Positions 26,039 through 35,379 of a stretch of 64,000 nt of DNA are shown here, piece after piece (position 1 is the first letter of the stretch; every line of letters starts with the position of its first letter). Source of the DNA: Salibacterium lacus (GTDB lineage Bacteria; Bacillota; Bacilli; Bacillales; Marinococcaceae); assembly GCF_042684865.1 (NCBI RefSeq), contig NZ_JBHUML010000005.1:124001-188000 (forward strand), written 5' to 3'. The translations under genes and the position numbers were made by a program. Under the pieces are notes generated by a model. The model was not told the DNA's origin. It saw only the letters and a list, made by a program, of their open reading frames with translations, and ran no database searches.

Positions 26039-26659
26039 ATGGCAGAGTTAAAAGCATTATTCCTGAATACCTCGTTAAAAACGGGGGACACTACATCGAA
26101 TACAAGCGCACTCCTGGAAAAAGCCGGAGAGTGGCTGAAACAGGAAAACGTGGCCGTGGAAGAAGTACGGACCGCGGATTTTGACATTCACCCCGGCATA
26201 GCACCGGATATGGGAAACGGGGATGAGTGGCCTCTCATTAAAAAAAAGGTGGAAACGGCGGATATCGTAGTGATCGGAACCCCGGTCTGGCTGGGAGAAC
26301 GAAGCAGCCTTGCCGTTCGTGCAATTGAGCGGCTGTATGCCTCCAGCGGGGAAACAAATGAGAAAGGCCAGGGCATTTACTATAACAAAGTAGCAGGCGT
26401 GGTAGTAACAGGAAACGAAGACGGGGCGAAAAGTGCAGCAAAACCGATATTATATGGACTCCAGCACATCGGCTTCACGATTCCACCAAACGTCGACGCC
26501 TACTGGGTCGGGGAAGCAGGACCCGGGCCATCTTATATCGAAGCCGGGCAGGATAGTGAATTCACGAAGAAAAACACGAAAATGATGGCGCATAACCTTG
26601 TTCATTTTGCCCGGATGCTGCGGGAAACCCCGATACCCACGCGGGGCAACAGCAGCTGA
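26039..26659 (+). CDS. NAD(P)H-dependent FMN reductase / flavodoxin-like protein
   Basis: 206 residues, AAGGGAG 7 bases upstream. It has the flavodoxin-like order: LFLNTSLKTGDTTSNTSAL (phosphate loop), IVVIGTPVWLGERSS (FMN isoalloxazine loop), VAGVVVTGNEDGAKS. These cytosolic proteins reduce flavins or quinones. It is followed 71 bases later by the DJ-1-like gene, suggesting a shared redox-stress role. Confidence 0.85.
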   Translation: MAELKALFLNTSLKTGDTTSNTSALLEKAGEWLKQENVAVEEVRTADFDIHPGIAPDMGNGDEWPLIKKKVETADIVVIGTPVWLGERSSLAVRAIERLYASSGETNEKGQGIYYNKVAGVVVTGNEDGAKSAAKPILYGLQHIGFTIPPNVDAYWVGEAGPGPSYIEAGQDSEFTKKNTKMMAHNLVHFARMLRETPIPTRGNSS

Positions 26660-26730
26660 GCAATATTTTTTACAGTACCGGGTTCCGTATTATATGATAA
26701 AACCGCACATTGATTAAGGAGGACGATACC

Positions 26731-27390
26731 ATGGCAGATAAAAAGGTACTAATGGTGGTTACCAACCACACCACAATCACCGACGATCACAAAACAGGAT
26801 TATGGCTCGAGGAATTTGCGGTTCCATACAATGTATTTAAAGAGCAGGGCTATGACATCAAAGTCACAAGCATTGAAGGCGGCGAAGTTCCGCTCGACCC
26901 AAACAGCATCGAAGACCGTGCAGAGTGGAAAGAAGCAGAAGGTATTCTGAAAAACACCGTGAAACTGAGTGAAGAAGACAAACACGGCTATGACGCTATC
27001 TTCCTTCCGGGCGGCCACGGCACGATGTTCGACTTCCCGGACAGTGACGTGCTTCAAAACGTTCTGCAGCATTTCGCGGAAGAAAACAACGTCATCAGCG
27101 CCGTCTGCCACGGCCCGGCAGGTCTGGTGAACGCCACATACGCCGACGGCACACCGGTTGTGAAAAACAAACGCGTGGCAGCATTCACCGACGATGAAGA
27201 AATCGAAATGCAGCTGGATGCGCACATGCCGTTCATGCTCGAATCCAAGCTCCGCGAAAAAGGCGCCAATATGGAACGCGGCGAAAGCTGGAGCGATTTC
27301 TCCGTCGTGGACGGCAAGCTCGTCACCGGCCAAAATCCGCAGTCCAGTAAAAGCACCGCGGAAAAAGTCGTCGAAACGCTCGAATCCTAA
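26731..27390 (+). CDS. DJ-1/PfpI (Hsp31-like) protein
   Basis: 219 residues from the ATG at 26731 with AAGGAGG upstream. The nucleophile-elbow motif SAVCHGPAGLVNA carries the conserved Cys and His, with GYDAIFLPGGHGTMFDFPD giving the usual acidic partner loop. The length and long insert (RAEWKEAEGILKNTVKL) fit Hsp31-like glyoxalase/chaperone members. It likely protects against reactive carbonyls. It ends in its own terminator. Confidence 0.88.
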   Translation: MADKKVLMVVTNHTTITDDHKTGLWLEEFAVPYNVFKEQGYDIKVTSIEGGEVPLDPNSIEDRAEWKEAEGILKNTVKLSEEDKHGYDAIFLPGGHGTMFDFPDSDVLQNVLQHFAEENNVISAVCHGPAGLVNATYADGTPVVKNKRVAAFTDDEEIEMQLDAHMPFMLESKLREKGANMERGESWSDFSVVDGKLVTGQNPQSSKSTAEKVVETLES

Positions 27391-27410
27391 AACATGTTTT
27401 CATCATGATG

Positions 27411-27446
27411 AAAGGGGCTGTACCACAAAGGTGCAGTCCCTTTTTT
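27411..27446 (+). terminator. Terminator of the DJ-1-like gene
   Basis: AAAGGGGCTG ... CAGTCCCTTT with an ACC/GGT inner pair, followed by TTTTTT. Confidence 0.85.
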
Positions 27447-27489
27447 GCGTACTGGATAAGGAAACCAGTAAAGGTTCCTTCATACGCCG

Positions 27490-27690
27490 TGGACACTATC
27501 ACTGAAAAATTAGAACGCAGTGTACACGGACCATCATGTCGTGGACACTATGCCGCTTCATTCAGGAATTAGTATCTTCCGGTGAAAAGGAGTAGACACT
27601 ATCTATCCGAAGTATTCTTATAGTGTCCATCGACACTACCTCCGTGGACACTATGCATGCTGCCGCACAATGTTAGTGTCCACGGAGACG
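27490..27690. repeat. Family C module (~200 bp)
   Basis: GTGGACACTATC, CGTGGACACTATGCCGC, GTAGACACTATC, TATAGTGTCC, CGTGGACACTATGC and TTAGTGTCCACGG. It is the same type of module as at 10475 and 11724, and its copies are the most regular in the window. Confidence 0.72.
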
Positions 27691-27724
27691 CCCCGGCCCC
27701 CGGCAGTCCCAGCGTATACCTTCT

Positions 27725-28543
27725 TTATTCTTTCACAGCTCCGGCGGTCAACCCGCTGATGATGTAGCGCTGGAGCACGACGGATATGAGAACAATCGGG
27801 ATGGTTGCGATCACGGCAGCGGCTGTCATCTGTCCCCAGTCGAGGGAATGAACGCCCTGAAACTGCGAAATCGCGACCGGTACAGTTCTTGCCGATTCGG
27901 ACGATGTAAAAATCAAAGCAAACAGGAATTCATTCCATGCGAGCGTGAACGCAATGATGCCCACCGTCAAAATGCTGGGGATGGACAGCGGCAGAAATAT
28001 TTTGACAATCATCCGGAACACCCCGCACCCATCCATAATCGCCACCTCTTCAATCGACGGATGAATCGTTTTGAAAAAGCCGGTCAAAATCCACACGACA
28101 AGCGGGGTGAAATAAGCAACATACGGCAGAATCAACGCAAAATACGTATCAATGGCACCGATGCTGCGCAGGAAATCAAACAACGGACTGATAATAAATA
28201 TCCCCGGAAAAATCGTAATAAACAGAACCAGCATAAACAGCGGGTTTCGGAAGCGGAAACTTAGTCTTGCAAACGAATAAGCAGCCGGAACGCCTATCAG
28301 CAGACAGACGATCGACGTTACGCCGGATACGACAAAACTGTTCCAGATATTCGACAAAAATCCGCTCTCCAGAATAACCTGCACGTAATTATCTATAATG
28401 AAGGGGGCCGGAAAAATCCCCGCCTCAAAAATTTGGTTCTGCGACTTGAAGGACGTTAAAACCGTCCATAGATAAGGAACAAGATTAATCAGCACAATAA
28501 GGATGAAAAAGGTCCAGAATAACGGTCCCAATTTCTTTTTCAT
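27725..28543 (-). CDS. Sugar ABC transporter permease, MalG type
   Basis: 272 residues from the ATG at 28543 (AAAGGAGGGG upstream). Six membrane spans and the ATPase-coupling EAA loop (EEVAIMDGCGVFRMIVKIFLP). It is the second permease of a CUT1 sugar importer, 13 bases after the first. No ATPase gene is present in the cluster; a shared MsmX-type ATPase elsewhere would be usual for Bacillales. Confidence 0.9.
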   Translation of the reverse strand: MKKKLGPLFWTFFILIVLINLVPYLWTVLTSFKSQNQIFEAGIFPAPFIIDNYVQVILESGFLSNIWNSFVVSGVTSIVCLLIGVPAAYSFARLSFRFRNPLFMLVLFITIFPGIFIISPLFDFLRSIGAIDTYFALILPYVAYFTPLVVWILTGFFKTIHPSIEEVAIMDGCGVFRMIVKIFLPLSIPSILTVGIIAFTLAWNEFLFALIFTSSESARTVPVAISQFQGVHSLDWGQMTAAAVIATIPIVLISVVLQRYIISGLTAGAVKE

Positions 28544-28556
28544 GTTTCCCCTCCTT

Positions 28557-29432
28557 TCAGCCATCCATATTTTTGCTCATGCCGCGGACATAAAATCCTA
28601 TCAATATGCCGACAACAATCACTCCGATAACGGCCATCGCTCCGCCTAAACCGAAGTCCAAATATTGAAAAAACACTTTGTAGTTATACAGAGTGAAAAT
28701 TTCCGTCGCTTCTCCGGGTCCGCCGCCGGTCATCACGTACACGATATCTATCACATTGATCGTCTGCAGCGTCGTAAAGATGAGTCCCAGCATGATAAAG
28801 GGCTTAATCAGGGGGAGCGTAATATGAAAATACTTCTGCCATGCACTCGAACCATCCATATCCGCGCTTTCATATAAATCTTTGGATATCGTCTGCAGCC
28901 CCGATATAACGATTAACGTTAACAACGGAGTGGTTTTCCAAATATTTGTCGTTACGACACTGAGCATGGCAAGGTTATCCGAAACAAGCCATGGAATATT
29001 TCTCTCAATAAGACCAATCCCCGATAACACCTGGTTTATAATGCCGAAATCCGCGTCATACATGAACTTCCACGCCTGTGCCGCAACGACCGGAGCCACT
29101 GCCCAGGGAAGCAGGATCGACGCACGAAACAGCGACCGTCCTTTAAATGACTGATTCGCGAGCTGTGACGTGATCAAAGCAAGGAAAAGCATGCCGGCGA
29201 CACTGCCGAGAATATAAATGAGACTTGTCACAATCGAGGAGCGGAATCTCTCGCTCTGAAACAGCGAGATATAGTTTTCCAGTCCGACAAAACCACTGTC
29301 CGCATTCGGATCAGACAGCTGATACGACTGAAAACTGTACGTCAGCGTTGTCAAAAGTGGTATGAACACAATAACGATAATCATGACGAACATAGGTACC
29401 AACAATACATAAGGTAAATACTTATACCGCAT
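28557..29432 (-). CDS. Sugar ABC transporter permease, MalF type
   Basis: 291 residues. The ATG at 29432 with AAGGGGG 7 bases upstream is preferred over upstream frame sequence that is part of a repeat. It begins MRYKYLPYVLLVPMFVMII, has six spans and the EAA loop ESADMDGSSAWQKYFHITLPL. First permease of the CUT1 importer. Confidence 0.9.
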   Translation of the reverse strand: MRYKYLPYVLLVPMFVMIIVIVFIPLLTTLTYSFQSYQLSDPNADSGFVGLENYISLFQSERFRSSIVTSLIYILGSVAGMLFLALITSQLANQSFKGRSLFRASILLPWAVAPVVAAQAWKFMYDADFGIINQVLSGIGLIERNIPWLVSDNLAMLSVVTTNIWKTTPLLTLIVISGLQTISKDLYESADMDGSSAWQKYFHITLPLIKPFIMLGLIFTTLQTINVIDIVYVMTGGGPGEATEIFTLYNYKVFFQYLDFGLGGAMAVIGVIVVGILIGFYVRGMSKNMDG

Positions 29433-29448
29433 GTTACAACCCCCTTTC

Positions 29449-29478
29449 GGAGCTGTATCAAAAGGTGCAGCTCCTTTT
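29449..29478. terminator. Hairpin between the binding-protein and permease genes
   Basis: GGAGCTG and CAGCTCC arms, with TTTT on the plus side. Between a solute-binding protein and its permeases, such a hairpin usually lowers permease expression relative to the binding protein. Confidence 0.55.
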
Positions 29479-29504
29479 CTGTAATATAGAAAATTCACCC
29501 CAGG

Positions 29505-29622
29505 CAGAAGCGGAAGGCGGCGACGCCAGCGGGAAGAGCAGCAGCCGAAGATCCCATCAAACGGCGGTTTTACCGTTTGATGTAGCTGAGGCGCTGCCCG
29601 CGGCAAGCGTCCGCCTGCAGCG
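29505..29622. repeat. ~118-bp palindromic intergenic element
   Basis: It starts GCGGAAGGCGGCGACGCC and ends GCGTCCGCCTGCAGCGG, imperfect inverted ends. The centre is a perfect 10-bp hairpin, CATCAAACGG / CCGTTTGATG (29555-29582). From memory, this GCGGAAGGCGGCGAC ... AGCGTCCGCC design is a common interspersed repeat in Bacillaceae genomes. It lies inside the sugar-importer operon. Confidence 0.7.
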
Positions 29623-29679
29623 GATGCCTTAACGTTTAATGGCTTTTGATACAGCCCCTTTATTTTTTACTCCGACTGT

Positions 29680-30966
29680 TTAGTTTAACTCTTTCAGCTC
29701 CGATGCCAGGGCATCCAATGCTTCCTGCGGGGACACGTCTCCATTCAACGCTTCGTGAATATGGGACTGCGCGATATCGGAGACCTGGGCATACTGCGGG
29801 TGGGTAGGTCTGGTTGAAGCATCGTCAAACACTGTCAGGTATTCTTCGAGATAAGGGTTTGCTTCCAGCACTTCTTCATCTTCATACAGGTCAAGGTGGG
29901 TACCGACCTGGCCGCCTCCCATTAATACCTGTTTCTGATTTTCAAAGGTGGTAAACCATTGTATAACTTCCCAAGCTTCCTCCGCATGCTCGGTATGATC
30001 AGCAATAGCGAAGTTCCATCCGCCTACAGCGTTGGCTTTCTGTCCGCCTTCAAAACCTGGATTGCTTGCGACCCATGTTTTATCTTTCACCGGGGAATCA
30101 TCGGCCTGGTTCACGCTGTATACATACCCCCAGTTCGGGTGGAACACCGATTGTCCCTGCGTGAACGGAATCCGGGCGTCATCCGGCGTGGAATTGCCTA
30201 TCGCGGACGGGGAAACGACTTCGTACTCTTCAATCATGTCCACCATAAACTGCAGGGCTTCCACCGCTTCCGGACTGTTTATCGTGACATTCCCCTGCTC
30301 GTCAAAGAAGCTTCCGCCTTTGGAGTGCAGGAATTCGGTAAAACTTACAATCAGCTGCTCGGAACGTCCCCAGTGCATGGAGAACCCCTGCATTCCTTCT
30401 TCTTCCTGAATCAATTGAGCGGTTTCTACTGCTTCCGTATACGTTTCCGGCACATCACGGTCGTATTTTTCCAATAAGTCCTGTCTGTACCAGAGAGGGT
30501 GGAGATCATTAAACCAGGGGACCGCCCAGATATTACCGTCATATTTCATTGCTTCCACCTGGCGCTCGATATAGTTGGACTGCATGTCTTCGGTGAACAA
30601 TTCATCGAGCGGTTTCAGCCAGCCTGCTTCGGCGAATTCCGCCACCCATACGACGTCCAGGTTCACAATGTCCAGATTGTCGGACTTGGCTGTCAGCTGC
30701 GTCACGGTCTGGTCGTGCATTTCCGACGCGTTGTTCGACATTTCCACGTATTCCACCTGGATATCATCATGTTCTTCGTTGAACCGCTGCCGGGCTTCTT
30801 CCATCATGCCGTTCGGATCGCTTTCCAATTTCGCCATATGCAGCGTCACGGCGTCACTGCTGTTTTCTCCTCCTTCATTTGCCCCGTCGTTTCCAGCATT
30901 TGATGAACATGCCCCGGCCACCAACACAACGACAAGAAAGATGACAACCATTTTCATTGTACGCAT
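29680..30966 (-). CDS. Sugar ABC transporter solute-binding lipoprotein
   Basis: 428 residues with a lipoprotein signal ending in VAGAC (Cys near residue 20) and then an acidic, Asn/Gly-rich linker. It has family 1 binding-protein features: ARQRFNEEHDDIQVEYVEM, WAVPWFNDLHPLWYRQDLL, ANAVGGWNFAIADHTEHAEEAWEVIQWF. It catches oligosaccharides for the two permeases downstream. It lies 15 bases after the GH127 gene, so the imported sugar is probably that enzyme's substrate. Confidence 0.92.
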   Translation of the reverse strand: MRTMKMVVIFLVVVLVAGACSSNAGNDGANEGGENSSDAVTLHMAKLESDPNGMMEEARQRFNEEHDDIQVEYVEMSNNASEMHDQTVTQLTAKSDNLDIVNLDVVWVAEFAEAGWLKPLDELFTEDMQSNYIERQVEAMKYDGNIWAVPWFNDLHPLWYRQDLLEKYDRDVPETYTEAVETAQLIQEEEGMQGFSMHWGRSEQLIVSFTEFLHSKGGSFFDEQGNVTINSPEAVEALQFMVDMIEEYEVVSPSAIGNSTPDDARIPFTQGQSVFHPNWGYVYSVNQADDSPVKDKTWVASNPGFEGGQKANAVGGWNFAIADHTEHAEEAWEVIQWFTTFENQKQVLMGGGQVGTHLDLYEDEEVLEANPYLEEYLTVFDDASTRPTHPQYAQVSDIAQSHIHEALNGDVSPQEALDALASELKELN

Positions 30967-30981
30967 GATAACCCTCCTTTT

Positions 30982-32919
30982 TTAGTCGTCCTTCGCTTCC
31001 CGGAGCCAGACTCTCATCTCCCCCGGCGTTCGATTGGCCCATGAAAAATAAGGAACAGCTTTAAACGTAACCGGTTCTCTATGAGGACGGCGTGTCGTGT
31101 ACAGCGCATCGCCGTGCAGCGTTTCGCGGTACCCCCGCCCGGTAATCACGTTGACACCGCCAAGGTCTCCTTCTTCAAACGTCACGTCACAAGGGCTTTC
31201 GTCCGACACAAGAATTTCCTGTAGTTCACTTCCGTTGTCGTGTTCTTCCAGGCAGTACACCATCGGTCCCCTCTGCAGCGCTGTTTTTCCGATGTTCTCC
31301 CGCACTCTTGTGTCCGCGCGGATCCATTCCACTTCCATTGGCAGAAACAGCGTCACGTCATCTGCTTTTTGCCAGTATCTGTGCACTTTGGCATATCCGT
31401 TTTCTGTGACGTCCTCAAGGTCCACCGTTTTCCCGTTCACTTTTAATTCCGGATTCCGGCACCAGCCCGGTACGCGCAGGGCCAGCGTCAGCTCCACACC
31501 CCCTTTGTCTGAATCTATCGTAAAGGATACGTGTTCCCCCCACGGATACTCCGTCGTCTGCCGGACACGGATGTTTTCCGTATCTGTTGAAAATACTGCG
31601 TCCCCGGCGGCATACAGGTTGACCTGCAGTTCCTTTCTGTCCTCCTTCCAGGCGTAGACATAATCTCCGAACGAACTGATGAAACGGGCGATGTTAGGCG
31701 GACAGCACGCGCACACAAACCAGCCCTGACGCTCCAGTTCCGTGTCGGATAGATCATTCCGTGTTTTCACCGCTTCGGGCCACACTTCCAGCGGATTCAC
31801 GTAGAAATACTTCGTACCGTCCAGCGACATGCCGGAGAGGAGACCGTTATAGATGGTTCTCTCCATCACATCCGCGTAAGAGGCATCCTCTGTCAGTTTC
31901 AGCATCCGGTCCGCCCAAAAGACGAGCCCGACGGACGCGCACGTTTCGGTATAGGCCCTGTCGCTCGGCAGGTCGTAATCAAACGAAAACGATTCATGAT
32001 AATGGGACGAACCGATGCCGCCTGTCACATACATCCGCTTATCCGTCATATTTCGCCAGACGCGTTCACTTGCTTCCACCAGTTCAGGGTCCCCCGTTTC
32101 CGCCGCCAGTTCCGCCACCGCTGTATAGAGATAAACAGCGCGGACCGCGTGCCCTTCTATGCTCGACTGCTCTCTGATCGGAAGATGAGACTGGCAGTAA
32201 GAAGGCGGGGTTCCCTTGTTGTCGCTCCGCTTCGCGGCTTCCCATTCAAAATAGTGCGGCTCGTTTCCTCTTTCACCAATAAAAAATTTGCTACTATTCA
32301 GATATTTAATGTTGTCCGTTGCTTTATACAATTTCAGCAGTGCAAGCTCTATTTCCGGATGACCGGGATATCCCTTCATTTGGTTTTCCCCCGGGCCGAA
32401 CAAGTCTGAGATGAGATCGGCGAACCGGCAGGCAACGTTTAAAAGTACTGTCTTCCCGGTCGCGTCAAAATAGGCAACAGCCGCTTCCATCAGATGTCCG
32501 GCGCAGTACAGTTCGTGGTCATCGCGGAGATTCGTCCACTTTTTATCAGGCCTCACGCACTGATGGTACGTATGGATATAGCCGCTTTCCTCCTGCGCGG
32601 CCGCGACTAAATCAATCGCTTCATCCGCCTTTTTTTCCAATTCCTCGGTCCGGTGCATCGATAACGAATACCCTACCGTTTCCAGCCATTTGTACAAATC
32701 ACTGTCCTGAAACACCATGCCGTAATACGTCGCGTTTGAAAGTCCTGCAGCTATCCTGAAGTTTTCGAGCGTATGACTTGGTTCCACCCCGGGAACATTG
32801 TCATTCAGTGTGTCCCACTGATAAGGGATGACCGATTCTCTTATGAGCTGCTGTCTCTTCTTCCATAAATTATCTGAAAATGTTATATTTGATATTGATA
32901 GCGCTGTCATTTTTGCCAT
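30982..32919 (-). CDS. GH127 beta-L-arabinofuranosidase (DUF1680 family)
   Basis: 645 residues with no signal peptide, so intracellular. GH127 hallmarks are clear: DHELYCAGHLMEAAVAY, YVTGGIGSSHYHESF, YTETCASVG (E325, C327) and FVCACCPPNIAR (C405, C406). In HypBA1 the equivalent Glu and three Cys bind zinc, and the last Cys is the nucleophile. It releases beta-L-arabinofuranose from short oligosaccharides brought in by the adjacent ABC importer. First gene of the importer operon, divergent from the AraC regulator. Confidence 0.92.
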   Translation of the reverse strand: MAKMTALSISNITFSDNLWKKRQQLIRESVIPYQWDTLNDNVPGVEPSHTLENFRIAAGLSNATYYGMVFQDSDLYKWLETVGYSLSMHRTEELEKKADEAIDLVAAAQEESGYIHTYHQCVRPDKKWTNLRDDHELYCAGHLMEAAVAYFDATGKTVLLNVACRFADLISDLFGPGENQMKGYPGHPEIELALLKLYKATDNIKYLNSSKFFIGERGNEPHYFEWEAAKRSDNKGTPPSYCQSHLPIREQSSIEGHAVRAVYLYTAVAELAAETGDPELVEASERVWRNMTDKRMYVTGGIGSSHYHESFSFDYDLPSDRAYTETCASVGLVFWADRMLKLTEDASYADVMERTIYNGLLSGMSLDGTKYFYVNPLEVWPEAVKTRNDLSDTELERQGWFVCACCPPNIARFISSFGDYVYAWKEDRKELQVNLYAAGDAVFSTDTENIRVRQTTEYPWGEHVSFTIDSDKGGVELTLALRVPGWCRNPELKVNGKTVDLEDVTENGYAKVHRYWQKADDVTLFLPMEVEWIRADTRVRENIGKTALQRGPMVYCLEEHDNGSELQEILVSDESPCDVTFEEGDLGGVNVITGRGYRETLHGDALYTTRRPHREPVTFKAVPYFSWANRTPGEMRVWLREAKDD

Positions 32920-32988
32920 TGGGCGAATCTCCTTTCGAGTAATAGATATAAGAATAAGTGGAATATAATGACCCGGACAGTCACCGGA

Positions 32989-33012
32989 TTCCAGGCGCCG
33001 CCGTACCTGGAA
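32989..33012. promoter_or_regulatory. Inverted repeat in the GH127-AraC divergent region
   Basis: TTCCAGG, 10 bases, CCTGGAA. It sits between the divergent GH127 operon and AraC gene and could be an operator or a hairpin. Nothing in the sequence proves which. Confidence 0.45.
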
Positions 33013-33137
33013 CCCCCTGATATGTCATTTCAGCTTATCCTTCTAACGAAATCATATCACTACCGTGTGACGGTGTCGGTAGTTCATATGGAAGAATAGG
33101 TGTATTTTTCTTACTATATGTGCAAAGGAGAATACGG

Positions 33138-34028
33138 ATGCATATCAAAACAAGCACGAAAGAACCACTGGAATTTATTTCAGCCGGGCAGTTTATCTCA
33201 AGTAAACCATGGACGCATGAAAAAAGAGTCATCGACAGTTACGAGCTGATTATCGGGGTCAACGATACCTTGTATATGGAGCAGTCGGACCAGAAATACA
33301 ACATCGATCCCGGACAGACAATGCTCGTGCTGCCGGATCAGATTCACGAAGGATTCTGTCCGTGTGCCCCGGGGCTTTCGTTTTACTGGGTCCACTTTGT
33401 ATCCCCCTCGCCGGTATATCATATCAGCAATGAAGAAATGGATCAGGAGATCTCCCGCTTAAGAAAAAATCCTGATACCCAAAGCTCGATTTCCGATATT
33501 TACCTGCCGCAGTATTTTCACGGTGCTGTGTCGGACCGCGTCAATATTTTGTTTCAGCAGCTGCTTCATATCGACAACTCCAATTACTACACCTCAACGA
33601 GCGTCCATTATTTACTGACGTCCCTGCTGATTGAGCTGTCCGAGCAGAATATCACGAATTTCTATTATGATTTGAAAGACAATCAAATGGATCATCACCT
33701 GGTTAGAATCATGGAGTGGACGCGGGTTCACGCGTTTGAGGATATCACGGTGGGAAAAGTGGCGGAGCAGTTCAACTACAATAAAAACTATTTGTCGCGG
33801 CTGTTTAAATCCAAAATCGGCATGAATCTAAGCGAATACATCCATCTGCTTAAGATTTCCAAAGCAAAAGAGCTGCTCAGCCGCACGAACAGTGGTGTGA
33901 AAGAAATCGCGGCAGCCCTTGGCATTGAGGATGAAAAATACTTCATGAAGATGTTCAAAAAATATGAAAACATGACACCGACTGAATTCCGAAAAGCATT
34001 CTACCGCACGCATATGAATAATACGTGA
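33138..34028 (+). CDS. AraC-family transcriptional regulator
   Basis: 296 residues from the ATG at 33138 with AAAGGAG upstream. The N-terminal half is a cupin-like ligand domain (YELIIGVNDTLYMEQ ... GQTMLVLPDQIHEG). The C-terminal ~100 residues hold two HTH motifs (ITVGKVAEQFNYNKNYLSRLFKSKIG and VKEIAAALGIEDEKYFMKMFKKYENMTPTEFRK). Divergent to GH127 and the sugar importer, it most likely activates that operon when the sugar is present. Confidence 0.9.
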   Translation: MHIKTSTKEPLEFISAGQFISSKPWTHEKRVIDSYELIIGVNDTLYMEQSDQKYNIDPGQTMLVLPDQIHEGFCPCAPGLSFYWVHFVSPSPVYHISNEEMDQEISRLRKNPDTQSSISDIYLPQYFHGAVSDRVNILFQQLLHIDNSNYYTSTSVHYLLTSLLIELSEQNITNFYYDLKDNQMDHHLVRIMEWTRVHAFEDITVGKVAEQFNYNKNYLSRLFKSKIGMNLSEYIHLLKISKAKELLSRTNSGVKEIAAALGIEDEKYFMKMFKKYENMTPTEFRKAFYRTHMNNT

Positions 34029-34149
34029 TCCACAGCACATTTTTCATCTATTTTTTCTCCTTCGAATGTGATTCTGATTTTTCGTACGATTTTCTTCTTT
34101 AACGTGTTACAATAGGGTGGAAACTTTTCAGGAGAAGGAAGGGATAGTC

Positions 34150-35259
34150 ATGAGTATTACATCAACAAAACCTCCGTTCCGCGCCGATCATGTCGGCAGT
34201 CTGCTTCGGACGGAACCTATCAAAGACGCGAGAGAGCGTTTTGAAAACGGGGATATTGATAAACAGGCGCTGCGCGACATCGAAGATCAGGAGATTACGA
34301 AAATCGTAGAGAAGCAGAAAGAAGCCGGTATTCATGCTGTGACCGACGGCGAATTCCGTCGCGGCTGGTGGCATTATGATTTTCTCGCCGAACTCGACGG
34401 GGTGGAAGAGTATGAAGCCGAATCCGGTATTCCGTTTAAAGGCGTTGAGACGAAAGCACGTGCCATCCGGATTGTTGGAAAAATCGATTTCAACGAGCAT
34501 TCCATGGTGGACGATTTCCGTTTCCTCAAAAGCGTTGCCGGTGATCATGAGGCGAAGATGACGATTCCGAGTCCGAGCATGCTTCATTTCCGCACCGAAT
34601 TCGCCGAGAGCGCGTATGAGGACCTGGCGTCGTTTTTCCACGACCTGGCCCAGGCTTACAAAAAAGCGATTCAGGCGTTTTATGACGAAGGCTGCCGCTA
34701 CCTGCAGCTTGACGACACGTCCTGGTCGCACTTCTGCTCGGAAAATCATGACGCAGAGATTTTCGGGGAAGGCGTTGATCCCGAAGATATTAAGAACTGG
34801 TACGCTAAAACCATCAATGACGCCATCGCGGACCGTCCGGATGATATGACCATCACGATGCACATCTGCCGCGGCAACTTCCGCTCCGCCTGGATTGAGT
34901 CCGGCGGCTATGAACGAGTAGCGGAGACCATTTTCCAGAAGCTGAACGTGGACGGGCTGTTCCTCGAGTACGACACCGACCGTGCCGGCGGCTTTGAACC
35001 GCTCCGCTTCGTAGAACGCTCAAACCTCTTCATCGTGCTCGGTCTTATTACGTCGAAGTTCGGCGAGCTCGAAGATCCCGAGGACGTAAAGAAACGTATC
35101 GACGAAGCGGCCGATTACGTGAACCGGGATCAGCTCTGCCTGAGCCCGCAGTGCGGCTTCGCCTCCACCGAGGAAGGCAACATTCTGAGCGAAGAAGAGC
35201 AATGGGAAAAACTGCGCCACGTCAAGCGCATCGCCGACGACGTATGGGGCAGCAAGTAA
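34150..35259 (+). CDS. MetE-like cobalamin-independent methionine synthase family protein (YxjG/YxjH type)
   Basis: 369 residues from the ATG at 34150 (GGAAGGGATAG upstream). It matches the short YxjG/YxjH form of MetE's C-terminal barrel: FRADHVGSLLRTEPIK, VTDGEFRRGWWHYDF, QLDDTSWSHFC, MHICRGN and SPQCGFAST, where the zinc-site His and Cys of MetE occur. It transfers a methyl group to homocysteine or a related thiol. No S-box riboswitch is visible in the 120-base leader. Confidence 0.9.
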   Translation: MSITSTKPPFRADHVGSLLRTEPIKDARERFENGDIDKQALRDIEDQEITKIVEKQKEAGIHAVTDGEFRRGWWHYDFLAELDGVEEYEAESGIPFKGVETKARAIRIVGKIDFNEHSMVDDFRFLKSVAGDHEAKMTIPSPSMLHFRTEFAESAYEDLASFFHDLAQAYKKAIQAFYDEGCRYLQLDDTSWSHFCSENHDAEIFGEGVDPEDIKNWYAKTINDAIADRPDDMTITMHICRGNFRSAWIESGGYERVAETIFQKLNVDGLFLEYDTDRAGGFEPLRFVERSNLFIVLGLITSKFGELEDPEDVKKRIDEAADYVNRDQLCLSPQCGFASTEEGNILSEEEQWEKLRHVKRIADDVWGSK

Positions 35260-35271
35260 AATATAGAGACA

Positions 35272-35310
35272 GGGCAGGAGAAAGCACGGCGCTTTCCCTG
35301 CCCTTTTTTT
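35272..35310 (+). terminator. Terminator of the MetE-like gene
   Basis: GGGCAGGAGAAAGC and GCTTTCCCTGCCC arms followed by TTTTTTT. Confidence 0.9.
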
Positions 35311-35379
35311 ATGTGCTGAGGCTTGGGTTTTCTACATCGCGTTTGCCCGCCGGAACCGTTTAGTAGAGTGATGGGTCGG

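Noticed and set aside
34030..34149. Possible S-box riboswitch before the MetE-like gene
   Set aside because: The leader is only about 120 bases and shows no S-box core or terminator hairpin.
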